Below are positions 46,386 through 55,017 of a DNA stretch of 55,017 nt, one piece after another (the first letter of the stretch is position 1; every line of letters starts with the position of its first letter). Origin of the DNA: Methylococcaceae bacterium (GTDB lineage: Bacteria; Pseudomonadota; Gammaproteobacteria; Methylococcales; Methylococcaceae); assembly GCA_004299145.1 (NCBI GenBank), contig SCQD01000074.1:1-55017 (forward strand), read 5' to 3'. The translations under genes were made by a program, and so were the position numbers. The notes beneath the pieces were generated by a model that was given only the letters and a program-made list of their open reading frames with translations, did not search any database and had not been told where the DNA came from.

Positions 46386-47074
46386 TAACGCTTAAGAATG
46401 TCACCAAATTTTATAAGACAACTCACGGCAAACATTATGTATTCCGCGACATCAACCTTGTTATTCCAGAAGGGAAGAGCGTCGGCTTGATCGGACGGAA
46501 CGGAGCCGGAAAATCGACGTTACTGCGCATGCTCGGCGGCATCGACAAGCCGGATGCAGGCGAAATCATCACCCAGAAGTCCATTTCATGGCCGGTAGGC
46601 TTGTCGGGCGGCTTTCAAGGGAGCATGACTGGGCGGGAAAATGCAAAATTCGTTTGCCGTTTATACGCTGCAAAAGACGAAATACGGGAAAAACTCGCTT
46701 ATGTCCAGGAGTTTGCCGACATGGACGAGTATTTCGACATGCCGGTCAATACCTATTCGGCGGGCATGCGCTCGCGGCTTGCGTTCGGATTAAGCATGGC
46801 GTTCGACTTCGACTATTACATTATCGACGAAGTAACGGCGGTCGGTGATGCCAGCTTTAAACGCAAAAGCAGAGAAATCATGAGAGAGAAAAAGCACAAG
46901 GCCAATTTCTTAATGGTTTCTCACAACTTCAGCACCATAAAAAACTATTGCGATATCGCCTTGCTGATCAGCCGGGGCGGGGTATTTATCCATGAAAGCA
47001 TCAATGAGGCGATAAAAGCATATATGAAGGATGAAGCCGCAAAAAATGTTGCCGACGCTCATGCGATTTCTTAA
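46382..47074 (+). CDS. Capsule polysaccharide ABC exporter ATPase, KpsT-like
   Basis: A 230-residue ATP-binding subunit. Walker A is GRNGAGKSTLL (about residues 38-48), the signature loop lies in TYSAGMRSRLAFGLS, Walker B is DYYIIDEV, and the switch histidine is in MVSHNF. The size and the SAGMRSRLAFG form match KpsT/CtrD/BexA, which power export of long polysaccharides without a large binding domain. Overlaps the permease gene by four bases. Confidence 0.93.
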   Translation: MITLKNVTKFYKTTHGKHYVFRDINLVIPEGKSVGLIGRNGAGKSTLLRMLGGIDKPDAGEIITQKSISWPVGLSGGFQGSMTGRENAKFVCRLYAAKDEIREKLAYVQEFADMDEYFDMPVNTYSAGMRSRLAFGLSMAFDFDYYIIDEVTAVGDASFKRKSREIMREKKHKANFLMVSHNFSTIKNYCDIALLISRGGVFIHESINEAIKAYMKDEAAKNVADAHAIS

Positions 47075-48176
47075 AAAGTTATTCCCGCTGGATGATAAAA
47101 AACGGTTGATCCCCAGGCTGATCATCGGGGTACCGATGACCCTGGCCGTTTTATATTATGGGTTGATCGCCGTGGATCATTACGTCGCGGAATCCACCGT
47201 CATCATCAAAAGCACCGCCGAACCGGAAATGGGCGGGACATCGCTGAGTTCGTTGTTTTTGGGCGGCAGCTCCATGGCGCGGGAGGATGCGCTGCAGTTG
47301 AAGACGTATATCCTTTCTCCCGACATATTGGAGCGATTGGATAAAGAATTGAGGCTGAGGGAAGCCTATGGCAAAACAGGACCGGATATATTTTATCGCC
47401 TGTTTCCCGACGCCTCGCGCGAGCGTTTTCTTGAATATTATCGCTCACGGGTCACCGTGGAATTCGACGAGCAAACAGCCAGCCTGACGGTCATGACGGA
47501 AGCTTTTGAGCCTGAACTGGCTTGGTTGCTCAACAAGTATATTCTGGCGGAAAGCGAAAAGTTCATCAATGAAGTATCGAACAGGATTGCTCGTGAACAA
47601 CTTGATTTCGCCAATCAGGAAGTTGAAAGGAATCGCAAGCGTCTGGATTCGGCGTTGGACAATATGCTGGAATACCAGAACCGCCACGGCGTACTGGACC
47701 CGTTGACACAGGCTGACGCCTCCAATCGGATCATTCAGGAAATGGAAGCCAAGCAAACAGCGCTCGAAGCGGAATTACGCAATCTGCAAACCTATTTGAA
47801 CAACGATACGCCGCAGGTGATTGGCGCAAAGAACGTCATCAAATCGCTGCAACAACAGATTGCTCAAGAAAGAGCCAAACTGGCGGCCCCCGGCAATAAC
47901 AAACTCAACCAGTTGGCCCTCAACTTTTTGGAGTTTAAAGCCGCGGTCGAATTCAATGGCGACATTTACAAGCTATCGCTCGCAGCGCTGGAAAAAATAC
48001 GTATAGAAGCGGCGCGCAAAATCAAAAGCCTGGCTATTATCTCCTCCCCCTATCAACCGGAAGAAACCGAGTGGCGTACCACATTGTGGAATCTCGCTAT
48101 TCTACTATTTGTAACCACATTATTAAACGGCCTGGTGAATCTTGCCGGCGCCGTTATCGATGATCACCGTGAGTAA
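47031..48176 (+). CDS. Capsule export inner-membrane/periplasmic protein, KpsE-like
   Basis: A polysaccharide co-polymerase/adaptor of the KpsE/CtrB/BexC type, 381 residues or slightly fewer. One membrane segment near the N-terminus (about residues 25-45), a long periplasmic part with coiled coils (about 190-330, rich in Gln/Glu/Leu) and a second membrane segment near the C-terminus (TLWNLAILLFVTTLLNGLVN). It connects the ABC exporter to the outer-membrane channel. It overlaps the ATPase gene by 44 bases from ATG 47031. ATG 47046 and 47061 are alternatives, and none has a clear ribosome binding site. Confidence 0.88.
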   Translation: MKPQKMLPTLMRFLKKLFPLDDKKRLIPRLIIGVPMTLAVLYYGLIAVDHYVAESTVIIKSTAEPEMGGTSLSSLFLGGSSMAREDALQLKTYILSPDILERLDKELRLREAYGKTGPDIFYRLFPDASRERFLEYYRSRVTVEFDEQTASLTVMTEAFEPELAWLLNKYILAESEKFINEVSNRIAREQLDFANQEVERNRKRLDSALDNMLEYQNRHGVLDPLTQADASNRIIQEMEAKQTALEAELRNLQTYLNNDTPQVIGAKNVIKSLQQQIAQERAKLAAPGNNKLNQLALNFLEFKAAVEFNGDIYKLSLAALEKIRIEAARKIKSLAIISSPYQPEETEWRTTLWNLAILLFVTTLLNGLVNLAGAVIDDHRE

Positions 48177-48180
48177 TGCT

Positions 48181-50043
48181 ATGAAATATCTGCAGGGTGT
48201 ACTTATCGCTATCAGTTTTGGCGGCTTGGCGCATGCTGCCGATCCCTATTCCATCGTTGGACTGGGCCAAAGCCAGGGCGTATCCGCTGGTACACCGGGC
48301 GGTTATGCCGCAGGATCACCGACATCGACCGGATTCGGACAAGGCTCGCTGCTGACAGGGGGGGGGCTGCCGGGTTCGCAATCCGCCCCTACCCCCCAAC
48401 CGCCGACCAGCCAAGCCTCGGCTTTTCCGTCATCCACGATCAATTCCGCCGTCCCCGTCTCCGGGCTACAACAGCCGATGCAGCAGTCTTATGCGCCGGG
48501 CTATCCACAAACGGCACCGACCTATGCCACTGCCGCCGGCGGTTACCGCCCCATCACGCCCAGCCGCATGTTCGGCGCTCAGCTATTCAATGGAAATTTT
48601 GGTGGACTGACCGGTGGCGGTTTTAACCCGGATTACCAGGTAAACGTGGGCGACAGCGTGCAACTGCAAATGTGGGGCTCGTTCAACTATAGCGGCCAGG
48701 CGGTAGTAGACCCCCAAGGCAACATATTTGTACCCAATGTGGGGCCGGTGCCGGTGGCCGGCGTCCCCAACGCGCAATTGAATCGACTGGTCGAAGACCA
48801 GGTGCGGCGGGTCTACAAGGCCAACGTGGGCGTCTACGTTTCACTGGATATTTCGCAGCCGGTCAAGGTTTTCGTAACGGGTTATGTCAGACAGCCCGGC
48901 CTATACGGGGGAGTCGCTTCCGAATCATTGCTCAGTTACCTCGACAGAGCCGGCGGCGTGGACCCGGACCGGGGCAGCTACGTGGATGTCACCATCAATC
49001 GCGGCGGCGTCATCCGCAAAAAAGTCAATCTGTACGACTTCTTACTGCACGGACGCTTGGATTACATACAGTTACAGAACGGCGACGCCATTGTCGTCGG
49101 CCCGCGCAAATATACTTTCAGCGTTTCGGGCGAGGCGTACAACCCTTATGATTTCGAGTTTGAACGCCCCGAAATACCCTTGCAAAAAGCCTTGGACGTA
49201 GCCAAACCTAAACCTGGCGCCACCCACGTCAGCGTGATCCGCCGGCAAGGAGACTCTTCACGCAGCGAATATTTCGCCTTGGATCAGATCGCCGGCGTGA
49301 TTCTTCAGGACGGCGACGCCATTTCGCTGACCTCGGACCGGTACGCGGGCACGATCCAGGTAAGAGTCGAAGGCGCCCACTCCGGCGAACACGCGCTGGT
49401 TCTGCCCTATGGCTCGACCATGAAAGAAGTATTGGAACGGGTAAAACCCAACGCCTTGTCACGTATCGATGCGATTCAATGTTTTCGGAAATCGGTGGCA
49501 TTGCGGCAAAAGGAAATGCTGAACGTCAGCCTCAACAAGCTGGAAGAAGCCGCTTATTCGGCCCGTTCGGAAACCATAGAAGAAGCCAATTTGCGCACGG
49601 CTGAAGCCCAGCTTATCAGCAAGTTTGTCGAGAAAGCCCGCCTGATCGAACCGAAAGGCCAGGTGGTGCTGGATCAGGCGGCCCTGGAAAGCACCATTCT
49701 TGAAGATGGAGACGTGATACGCATCCCTGAGCACTCATCATTGGTCATGGTCCACGGTGAAGTACTACTGCCAAACGCCGTCAGCTGGCGCGAAGGGTTG
49801 GATGCCGACGACTATATCGATCAGGTAGGCGGATATACGCAAAGCGCCGACACCTCAAAAATTATTGTCATTCACCAAAACGGCGAAGCGCTGGCCGCCA
49901 ATGACGCGGGCGACTTGCTGGAAGGCGATGAAATCATGGTTCTACCCAGGATAGACACCAAGAACATCGAGATAGCAAGGGCGCTGGGAACCATCATCTA
50001 CCAAATTGCCGTTGCATCAAGATTTGCGATGATGTTGTTCTAA
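48181..50043 (+). CDS. Outer-membrane polysaccharide export protein, SLBB/Wza-KpsD type
   Basis: A 620-residue periplasmic/outer-membrane protein for polysaccharide export. The ATG at 48181, four bases after the KpsE-like stop, is followed by a signal peptide (GVLIAISFGGLAHA) and then a Gly/Ser/Pro/Gln-rich stretch to about residue 140. A polysaccharide export domain follows (VNVGDSVQLQMWG, then PQGNIFVPNVGPVPVAG). Several SLBB repeats come next (VFVTGYVRQPGLY; VSGEAYNPYDFEF; VMVHGEVLLPNAV). There is no lipobox cysteine at the signal cleavage site, so it is more like KpsD than Wza. Together with the preceding three genes it forms a complete exporter. Confidence 0.9.
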   Translation: MKYLQGVLIAISFGGLAHAADPYSIVGLGQSQGVSAGTPGGYAAGSPTSTGFGQGSLLTGGGLPGSQSAPTPQPPTSQASAFPSSTINSAVPVSGLQQPMQQSYAPGYPQTAPTYATAAGGYRPITPSRMFGAQLFNGNFGGLTGGGFNPDYQVNVGDSVQLQMWGSFNYSGQAVVDPQGNIFVPNVGPVPVAGVPNAQLNRLVEDQVRRVYKANVGVYVSLDISQPVKVFVTGYVRQPGLYGGVASESLLSYLDRAGGVDPDRGSYVDVTINRGGVIRKKVNLYDFLLHGRLDYIQLQNGDAIVVGPRKYTFSVSGEAYNPYDFEFERPEIPLQKALDVAKPKPGATHVSVIRRQGDSSRSEYFALDQIAGVILQDGDAISLTSDRYAGTIQVRVEGAHSGEHALVLPYGSTMKEVLERVKPNALSRIDAIQCFRKSVALRQKEMLNVSLNKLEEAAYSARSETIEEANLRTAEAQLISKFVEKARLIEPKGQVVLDQAALESTILEDGDVIRIPEHSSLVMVHGEVLLPNAVSWREGLDADDYIDQVGGYTQSADTSKIIVIHQNGEALAANDAGDLLEGDEIMVLPRIDTKNIEIARALGTIIYQIAVASRFAMMLF

Positions 50044-50084
50044 AAAGGTCAAAAGCTTAGGTATCTTTTTATAATTGAATTGCG

Positions 50085-51908
50085 ATGAATCAAACAAACA
50101 GCCAACTAGTCGAACAAAAGTATCACCCGCTTCAGGATGTATTGCTGCCGGAAGGCAAGAAAAATGTCACGGACCTTTATTTAAGGATGCTTACGGGCTA
50201 CACGGAGTTGGACGAACAATGCCTGGCCATGGAAAAAGGAGCGAAAGTATCGTTCAACACCTACTTCAACTCGTTTTACGAAAGCTATTGGGTCGAATGC
50301 ACCAATGTACGGGAACTTATTCTGCAAGTAGAGTACTCAGGCTCCGTCCTGGTCGAAGTTTTTCGCGACACCAAAAACCACGGCTGCCATCGGATAAACT
50401 GGAAAAAACTCAGCTCCGGCAGAACCAAGCAAAGCCTGATCAAGATATCCATGTTCGGCCTTAGCGGATTAGGCGAGGCGGGCCGCCTGTTTCTCGACAT
50501 CATCGCGGAAAAGGATTCCAAAATAGGCAGAATCACATTTCTGACTGATCAGCCCCCCACCCATGAGCCGCTGATAACGCTGGGCATCTGCACGTTCAAC
50601 AGAGAGCCTTTCCTGTATCGAAACCTGCAAGAAATCCTGTCCTATTCCGACGTCATCAAATCCATCGAAAAAGTCATCGTCGTTAACCAGGGGCCGGACT
50701 TCGTCGATCAGGAGCTGACGGATCTGATCGAAAAATCCGACCTGATCAAACTGATCAAGCAACGAAACCTTGGGGGGTGTGGCGGCTTTACCCGCACCAT
50801 GCACGAATGCCTGGAATTCCATGACGCAACACACCACGTGTTGATGGATGACGATGCCTTTCTTGATGCCCGCATATTGCGCAACCTGGAATATTTCCTG
50901 GGCTACGCCGACAAAAATATCGTCGTCGGCGGCCATATGCTGGATTTGTTGCGCCCATGGGTGCTTTACGAGGCCGGCGCCATCGTAAAGCGCAACTCCC
51001 GCATTAAATCCATGCACCACAATATCGACCTGCGCGCGCTGGGCTCCTTACTGGTATTTAATCGTTGCCACTATTCCGACTATAACGCGTGGTGGTTTTG
51101 CGCCATTCCAACCGAGCACATTGAGGAAGTGCAATTTCCGGCGCCGATTTTTATTCGCGGCGATGACATGGAATTCGGTATCCGGCTCCAGGAAAAAGGC
51201 GTCAAAACGGTCGCGCTGCCAGGCATTGCGGTATGGCATGAACCTTTCTATATCAAAGTTGGTGGTTGGCAGCTCTATTACGATCTGAGAAACCGTTTGA
51301 TCATGGCCTCGGTTTATCCCAACCGTTTTGCCCTGGAAACCCCCAAAGGGGTATTGTGGATGCTGTTGCGCGCACTGGCGATCAATGATTATCTCGAGGT
51401 CAATTTATACTGTAAGGCGATACAAGACTACCTGAAAGGGCCATCGTTATTTGATACCGATGCCGAGGAGATTCACAATGAAGTGTCCCAGCTGAGCAAA
51501 GCCTGGAGCCCGGAGGTATTAACCAATGCAGAGGATCTGAAACGGCCCAGGAAGATCAAGTCCATGCCCAAATCTGAACTGAAAAGGACTTGGCTGCTGT
51601 TCCGCAGAATCTTTTCGGAAATGTTTTCGGTAAATTCCGGCAAAAACAAACCGCTATTACTCATGGACCATGAGGTGAGCCCGGCCAATGTCGACGCCAA
51701 CCCTTACGTGAAAACAAATGGCGTAGGCAGTTACTATTTGCTCTATCGTTCAGATCGAAAAAAACACGTAGATTTATTGATCATGTGTTCGAAAACCTTT
51801 TACGCCTATCTGAAAAACCGATCAAATGCCGCAACGGCATGGGCTGAGAACATCGAAAGACTCAGAAGCGGTGAGCATTGGTCCAGTGTATTCATAGACG
51901 ACAAATAA
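50085..51908 (+). CDS. GlfT2-like family 2 glycosyltransferase
   Basis: A 607-residue glycosyltransferase with the layout of mycobacterial galactofuranosyltransferase GlfT2: an N-terminal beta-rich part (about 1-155), a GT-A domain beginning TLGICTFNREPFLYRNLQEI, and a helical C-terminal part. The metal-binding triad is MDDDAF (Asp255-257), followed by NAWWFCAIP, RGDDMEFGIR (a likely catalytic Asp-Asp) and the histidine of AVWHEPFY. It probably adds galactofuranose or a related sugar to the polysaccharide exported by the preceding genes. Donor and acceptor are inference, since no galactopyranose mutase gene is in the window. Lies 42 bases after the exporter gene. Confidence 0.85.
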   Translation: MNQTNSQLVEQKYHPLQDVLLPEGKKNVTDLYLRMLTGYTELDEQCLAMEKGAKVSFNTYFNSFYESYWVECTNVRELILQVEYSGSVLVEVFRDTKNHGCHRINWKKLSSGRTKQSLIKISMFGLSGLGEAGRLFLDIIAEKDSKIGRITFLTDQPPTHEPLITLGICTFNREPFLYRNLQEILSYSDVIKSIEKVIVVNQGPDFVDQELTDLIEKSDLIKLIKQRNLGGCGGFTRTMHECLEFHDATHHVLMDDDAFLDARILRNLEYFLGYADKNIVVGGHMLDLLRPWVLYEAGAIVKRNSRIKSMHHNIDLRALGSLLVFNRCHYSDYNAWWFCAIPTEHIEEVQFPAPIFIRGDDMEFGIRLQEKGVKTVALPGIAVWHEPFYIKVGGWQLYYDLRNRLIMASVYPNRFALETPKGVLWMLLRALAINDYLEVNLYCKAIQDYLKGPSLFDTDAEEIHNEVSQLSKAWSPEVLTNAEDLKRPRKIKSMPKSELKRTWLLFRRIFSEMFSVNSGKNKPLLLMDHEVSPANVDANPYVKTNGVGSYYLLYRSDRKKHVDLLIMCSKTFYAYLKNRSNAATAWAENIERLRSGEHWSSVFIDDK

Positions 51909-51962
51909 ATTTCACGTGATTTATTGCTATGACGCACAATCGGGCCTGGAGTTGAATTTAAT

Positions 51963-52877
51963 ATGCGAAAAAAAATCGTAGTACATATAGGTACTCATAA
52001 AACCGGTACAACGACGATACAAAACGTTTTCGAAACCAACAGAGCGGAATTAAAAACGTTAGGCGTACTCTATCCTGCCACCAATCGTGAGCCATATCCT
52101 GGCCTGCCCAAACATACCAGTGTTTTTCACGCCATGGGGAATACCGAATCGGCAGAGGTCGAGAGGAAGATATTGCTGGAAGAGTTTGAAAAATCAAACT
52201 GCAAGTTCATGATAATCAGCGAAGAAGGGCTCGCCGAACCGAGGCCGGGCGCACTTAGATTCTTTGCGCCATTTACGGAAAACTATGACATTCATGTCGT
52301 TGCATATCTGCGTAGACAGGATGTGTTCGTAGAATCGCTCTACAACCAATTTGTCCGGGAGAGAGGGGAACAACGATTGATATCCGAGTTTTGCCGCGCA
52401 CCTAAAATAAAAAGCAGACTCGACTATCACGGAATACTGACCTCGTGGCGCGAACTCGGCACGGTTAGCGCGTTCAACTTTGACAGCGTCAAATCCAGAC
52501 TATCCGACTCTCTGCTGGAAGCCGTGGGAGCACCAATACTGAATGGTCATGAAACCAGGGAAAATGTCAGTCCTGACATGCGAATCATTACCGCATTGGT
52601 TTATATGCACCGAACGGGCTTGAAGTTTGATCGGCAAGCCATGCTTAATACCTACAAAAAGGTTTATACTGGACAAGCCGTAAAGAAAACCATACTGGGC
52701 GCCAACCTAAGAGCGGAAGTCCTGCAATGGTGCGCCCCTTCCAATGAAAAGCTTAAATCAGATTTTGGAGTATCGTTCAACAACGAAAACCCCATTGAAA
52801 GCTTTTATCCCAACGACATTCCCGAACTGGATGCCGCGTTCGCGGCTTTGGCGCTGATGTCCGCCGAAGGCAGATGA
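51963..52877 (+). CDS. Sulfotransferase-like protein
   Basis: A 304-residue single-domain protein with the PAPS-binding opening VVHIGTHKTGTTTIQNVFE at residues 6-24 and a later VVAYLRRQDVFVESLYNQFV, the second phosphate-binding region of carbohydrate-type sulfotransferases. It resembles each unit of the tandem protein at 42.7 kb in outline, though not closely in sequence. Position inside the capsule locus suggests it sulfates the polysaccharide. A kinase or other P-loop role is less likely. A spacer of 54 bases separates it from the glycosyltransferase gene. Confidence 0.75.
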   Translation: MRKKIVVHIGTHKTGTTTIQNVFETNRAELKTLGVLYPATNREPYPGLPKHTSVFHAMGNTESAEVERKILLEEFEKSNCKFMIISEEGLAEPRPGALRFFAPFTENYDIHVVAYLRRQDVFVESLYNQFVRERGEQRLISEFCRAPKIKSRLDYHGILTSWRELGTVSAFNFDSVKSRLSDSLLEAVGAPILNGHETRENVSPDMRIITALVYMHRTGLKFDRQAMLNTYKKVYTGQAVKKTILGANLRAEVLQWCAPSNEKLKSDFGVSFNNENPIESFYPNDIPELDAAFAALALMSAEGR

Positions 52878-53101
52878 GTTCAGCGCTCATTCGGAACTCC
52901 ACAACGCTGCCATGTATTCAGCAGAGGCTCTATCGGCACCCAAGATCACCGATTTTAGCCAGAACATACCTGATCACTTTGCATTTATTTTGCTTGAATA
53001 GCCTCGTATCCAAGAAAAAAAGAACGCCAGTCATAAAGCATAGGCTTAACCACAAAAACAAGCTCAATTCCGGTGCAAACACATTCCAAAAGGCCAACGC
53101 G

Positions 53102-55017
53102 ATGAACTCAGTGATTTATGCAGCAAGGAGAGCTTTAACGGGCATTATTGCCGGATCGGGCATCGTGCTTTGCGCAAGCGTGGCGCAAGCTGATTCGAAT
53201 AGCGACTTGAGCGTCAATTTCGCTGTACTTGAATACTACCCAGCGCTTAAGTCTAAAATTGGATTCGCCAGGGCCATGTCGAATAAATCGATTCCTGATA
53301 CCCTGCCCTACTTGCAGGAAATGAAGCCCGCGATTTTCTGTAGCGAAGTCGATTTCGATGATGTCGAAGAACCCAATTATGCGTTACAACCATACCCGAT
53401 AAGAAGCACTGGAAAACACGTTTCGGTTGATCCGGCAAGCCCCTGGTTTATGGATTTGCAGTCAAAGCTGAAAAGTGAAAACATCAAGATGCTTTTCCAA
53501 ATCATCGGCGCCCCCACGCCTTTTCAGCAGCCGAACATCAAACGACCGGCGATTCACCCCATGCCGACAGATGTAAGGGGTGCCGCCGAAGCGACCAGAA
53601 GCTGGATCGCCAATTACCAACGCAACAACCCAATTCTATGGTCGATCTGGAACGAGCCCGTACACACCCTGGCGGGACCGAATTTAAGAAAAGCAGCGGC
53701 GGGGATGATAGACATCTATACATCCTACTTCAACGCACTCGACCCCGTAAGCGATGAAGATGAATTGGGATTAGCCAGTTTTATTGCGGCTTCGGTACAC
53801 AAAGGATTTGATGGCAGACCATTTATTGAACAGGTGATCCAGCCTATTAAGGAAAGGATGAAATATGACAGATCCCTCAGAATCGATTTTCTTACGTTAA
53901 ATAGCTATTTCGGCAAAAGAGACCTGCTTGTTGCCGGTGCCAGAAGGGCGTTGGGAGTTGATACGCAAACAACGCCCATCATATTCAGTCAATATGCACC
54001 GGAACAATCGAAGCATCGCTCGGACGGCGCACCGCGCGAAGGCACGGTGTTAAATGCGACCCGCTATTTAACCGACATTGCAGAATTGCTGCAGGAAACC
54101 GATGTCGAACACGTCTGCCTCAGCTATTGGGTAGGCAACGGGGATAAAGCCTTTCTCAAGGATGCCGGCACTAAAGCATCATTTACTCCGAGCGCCCATT
54201 ATCATGCCGTCAAGTTCTATATGGACCTTCCCATCATAAGGAGCAAACTTAACACTTCGGATAATTTCATTAACGGCATCGCGGCCAGAGATTATAAAAA
54301 AGCCGGCGTGTTGCTTTGGAACGATGCCCCCAATCCAAGAACGGTCAGGCTGAATTTGTCGGGCATCCCCGCCTCGATTCTAAAAAATAATCCCATGGTG
54401 AAGATTCGGTATCTGGATGCCAAACACGGCAGCCCGGCGGAAGACGCCGCCGGCGCTACGCCATTGGTGCTGGATAAAGGCGATCTGTTGCAGCCCAATG
54501 CAACCATCGACGTTCAACTGGCGGGACCTGGAATAGCACTGGTAACCGTTGAATCCAAAACCGTCGATGATCCATTGTTGCGCAATGGTTTAAAAACAGC
54601 CAAATTTATTCGCAGCCTGATGTTTGCAAACCGCGAGAGGAGTGGCAATGGGGTTGTGCCAAACGGCAACATCGGCGCCTACGACTCAGTAAGAGATATT
54701 GCCTATCTGGGACTTAAGGACAATAGGGGAGCAGCCTATGCCGGTGCCGGCTTTACCGGCCTGCCGGGCAGCATCTATTTAAATTATCGACTTTGGCAAT
54801 CTGCCGGTAACGCCAACAACCATGGGTTTACGGGGGTGCGCGTCGACTATTACATGAAAGATCAGCTAATTAGCAGCATTGCCTATCATACGGCACAGCA
54901 TGCCAATACCCCCGCCATACTGCCTTGGGGCAATCTCCCGGGCATAAAAAGCCAAATAATTGTTGAACCCAAAATCGGTTCCGGCAAGAGTTTCGAATTG
55001 AATATGGCTAAAACGGC
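53102..55017 (+). CDS. Exported glycoside hydrolase-like protein (partial, runs off the window)
   Basis: An open frame from ATG 53102 continues to the last base (638 codons visible). A signal peptide (GIIAGSGIVLCASVAQA) is followed by a domain with the outline of a clan A (beta/alpha)8 glycoside hydrolase. ILWSIWNEP carries the probable acid/base Glu185, and Glu301 in SQYAPEQ is a possible nucleophile. A beta-rich part follows from about residue 400 and a further beta-rich part from about 500 to the edge. Related proteins (for example PslG, GH39) trim exopolysaccharide in the periplasm, which fits the location at the end of an export locus. The family number is not certain. A gap of 224 bases precedes it, so it may have its own promoter. 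Confidence 0.75.
   Translation, partial: MNSVIYAARRALTGIIAGSGIVLCASVAQADSNSDLSVNFAVLEYYPALKSKIGFARAMSNKSIPDTLPYLQEMKPAIFCSEVDFDDVEEPNYALQPYPIRSTGKHVSVDPASPWFMDLQSKLKSENIKMLFQIIGAPTPFQQPNIKRPAIHPMPTDVRGAAEATRSWIANYQRNNPILWSIWNEPVHTLAGPNLRKAAAGMIDIYTSYFNALDPVSDEDELGLASFIAASVHKGFDGRPFIEQVIQPIKERMKYDRSLRIDFLTLNSYFGKRDLLVAGARRALGVDTQTTPIIFSQYAPEQSKHRSDGAPREGTVLNATRYLTDIAELLQETDVEHVCLSYWVGNGDKAFLKDAGTKASFTPSAHYHAVKFYMDLPIIRSKLNTSDNFINGIAARDYKKAGVLLWNDAPNPRTVRLNLSGIPASILKNNPMVKIRYLDAKHGSPAEDAAGATPLVLDKGDLLQPNATIDVQLAGPGIALVTVESKTVDDPLLRNGLKTAKFIRSLMFANRERSGNGVVPNGNIGAYDSVRDIAYLGLKDNRGAAYAGAGFTGLPGSIYLNYRLWQSAGNANNHGFTGVRVDYYMKDQLISSIAYHTAQHANTPAILPWGNLPGIKSQIIVEPKIGSGKSFELNMAKT

Overview
The window reads as a chromosomal segment of a methylotrophic gammaproteobacterium, most likely a Methylococcales methanotroph. 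The mutL-miaA-hfq-hflX-hflK-hflC-hisZ-purA block, rnr-rlmB, rlmM and the nudE/nucleotidase pair are typically gammaproteobacterial. A formaldehyde-activating-enzyme (Fae) paralogue at 9.9 kb points to C1 metabolism. No methane or methanol oxidation gene is in the window, so the order-level placement is inference. By eye the first 42 kb are GC-rich and the last 12 kb are more AT-rich.

Layout. 0-3.4 kb: membrane-bound NiFe hydrogenase (small then large subunit, minus strand) whose small subunit carries the six cysteines of an O2-tolerant enzyme. 3.4-5.3 kb: DegQ-type protease and a small membrane protein. 5.3-8.8 kb: typA followed on the same strand by a two-gene unit, a HipA-like kinase and a HIRAN-domain protein with a HipA-N-like front half. 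8.9-11.6 kb: rhodanese, RNase P RNA, Fae-like protein, AI-2E family permease. 11.6-12.3 kb: relics including a group II intron maturase end. 12.3-17 kb: an HD-GYP protein, a CHASE2 nucleotide cyclase and a cold-shock gene. 17.1-23.5 kb: a CusCBA-type metal efflux operon with a small exported protein. 23.5-29.6 kb: NhaD antiporter, nucleotidase, NudE, DUF3240 protein, a small possibly metal-binding exported protein, RlmM and a radical SAM protein. 29.6-42.5 kb: rlmB, rnr, tRNA-Leu(CAG), purA, hisZ, hflC, hflK, hflX, hfq, miaA, mutL. 42.6-55 kb: an ABC-dependent capsule/exopolysaccharide locus with two sulfotransferase-like genes, KpsMTED-like export, a GlfT2-like glycosyltransferase and a glycoside hydrolase that runs off the end of the window.

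The most unusual signals are these. (1) Families of short palindromic repeats are scattered between genes and also lie in frame inside metal-efflux-type genes: a 36-bp unit (12 codons) repeated in the DUF3240 gene, a roughly 120-bp inverted-repeat element between the start codon and the signal peptide of the CusB-like adaptor, and a roughly 100-bp insert in CusA. (2) The kinase/HIRAN pair looks like a split HipA system with no visible HipB. (3) An 875-residue protein consists of two tandem sulfotransferase-like units followed by what looks like an HU/IHF-type domain. (4) The Fae paralogue appears to lack the catalytic histidine and carries an insertion.

The export genes, glycosyltransferase, sulfotransferase-like proteins and hydrolase probably build, decorate, export and trim one surface polysaccharide. 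The mutL-to-purA genes are probably co-transcribed housekeeping and stress genes, interrupted by repeat arrays between miaA and hfq and between hflC and hisZ.
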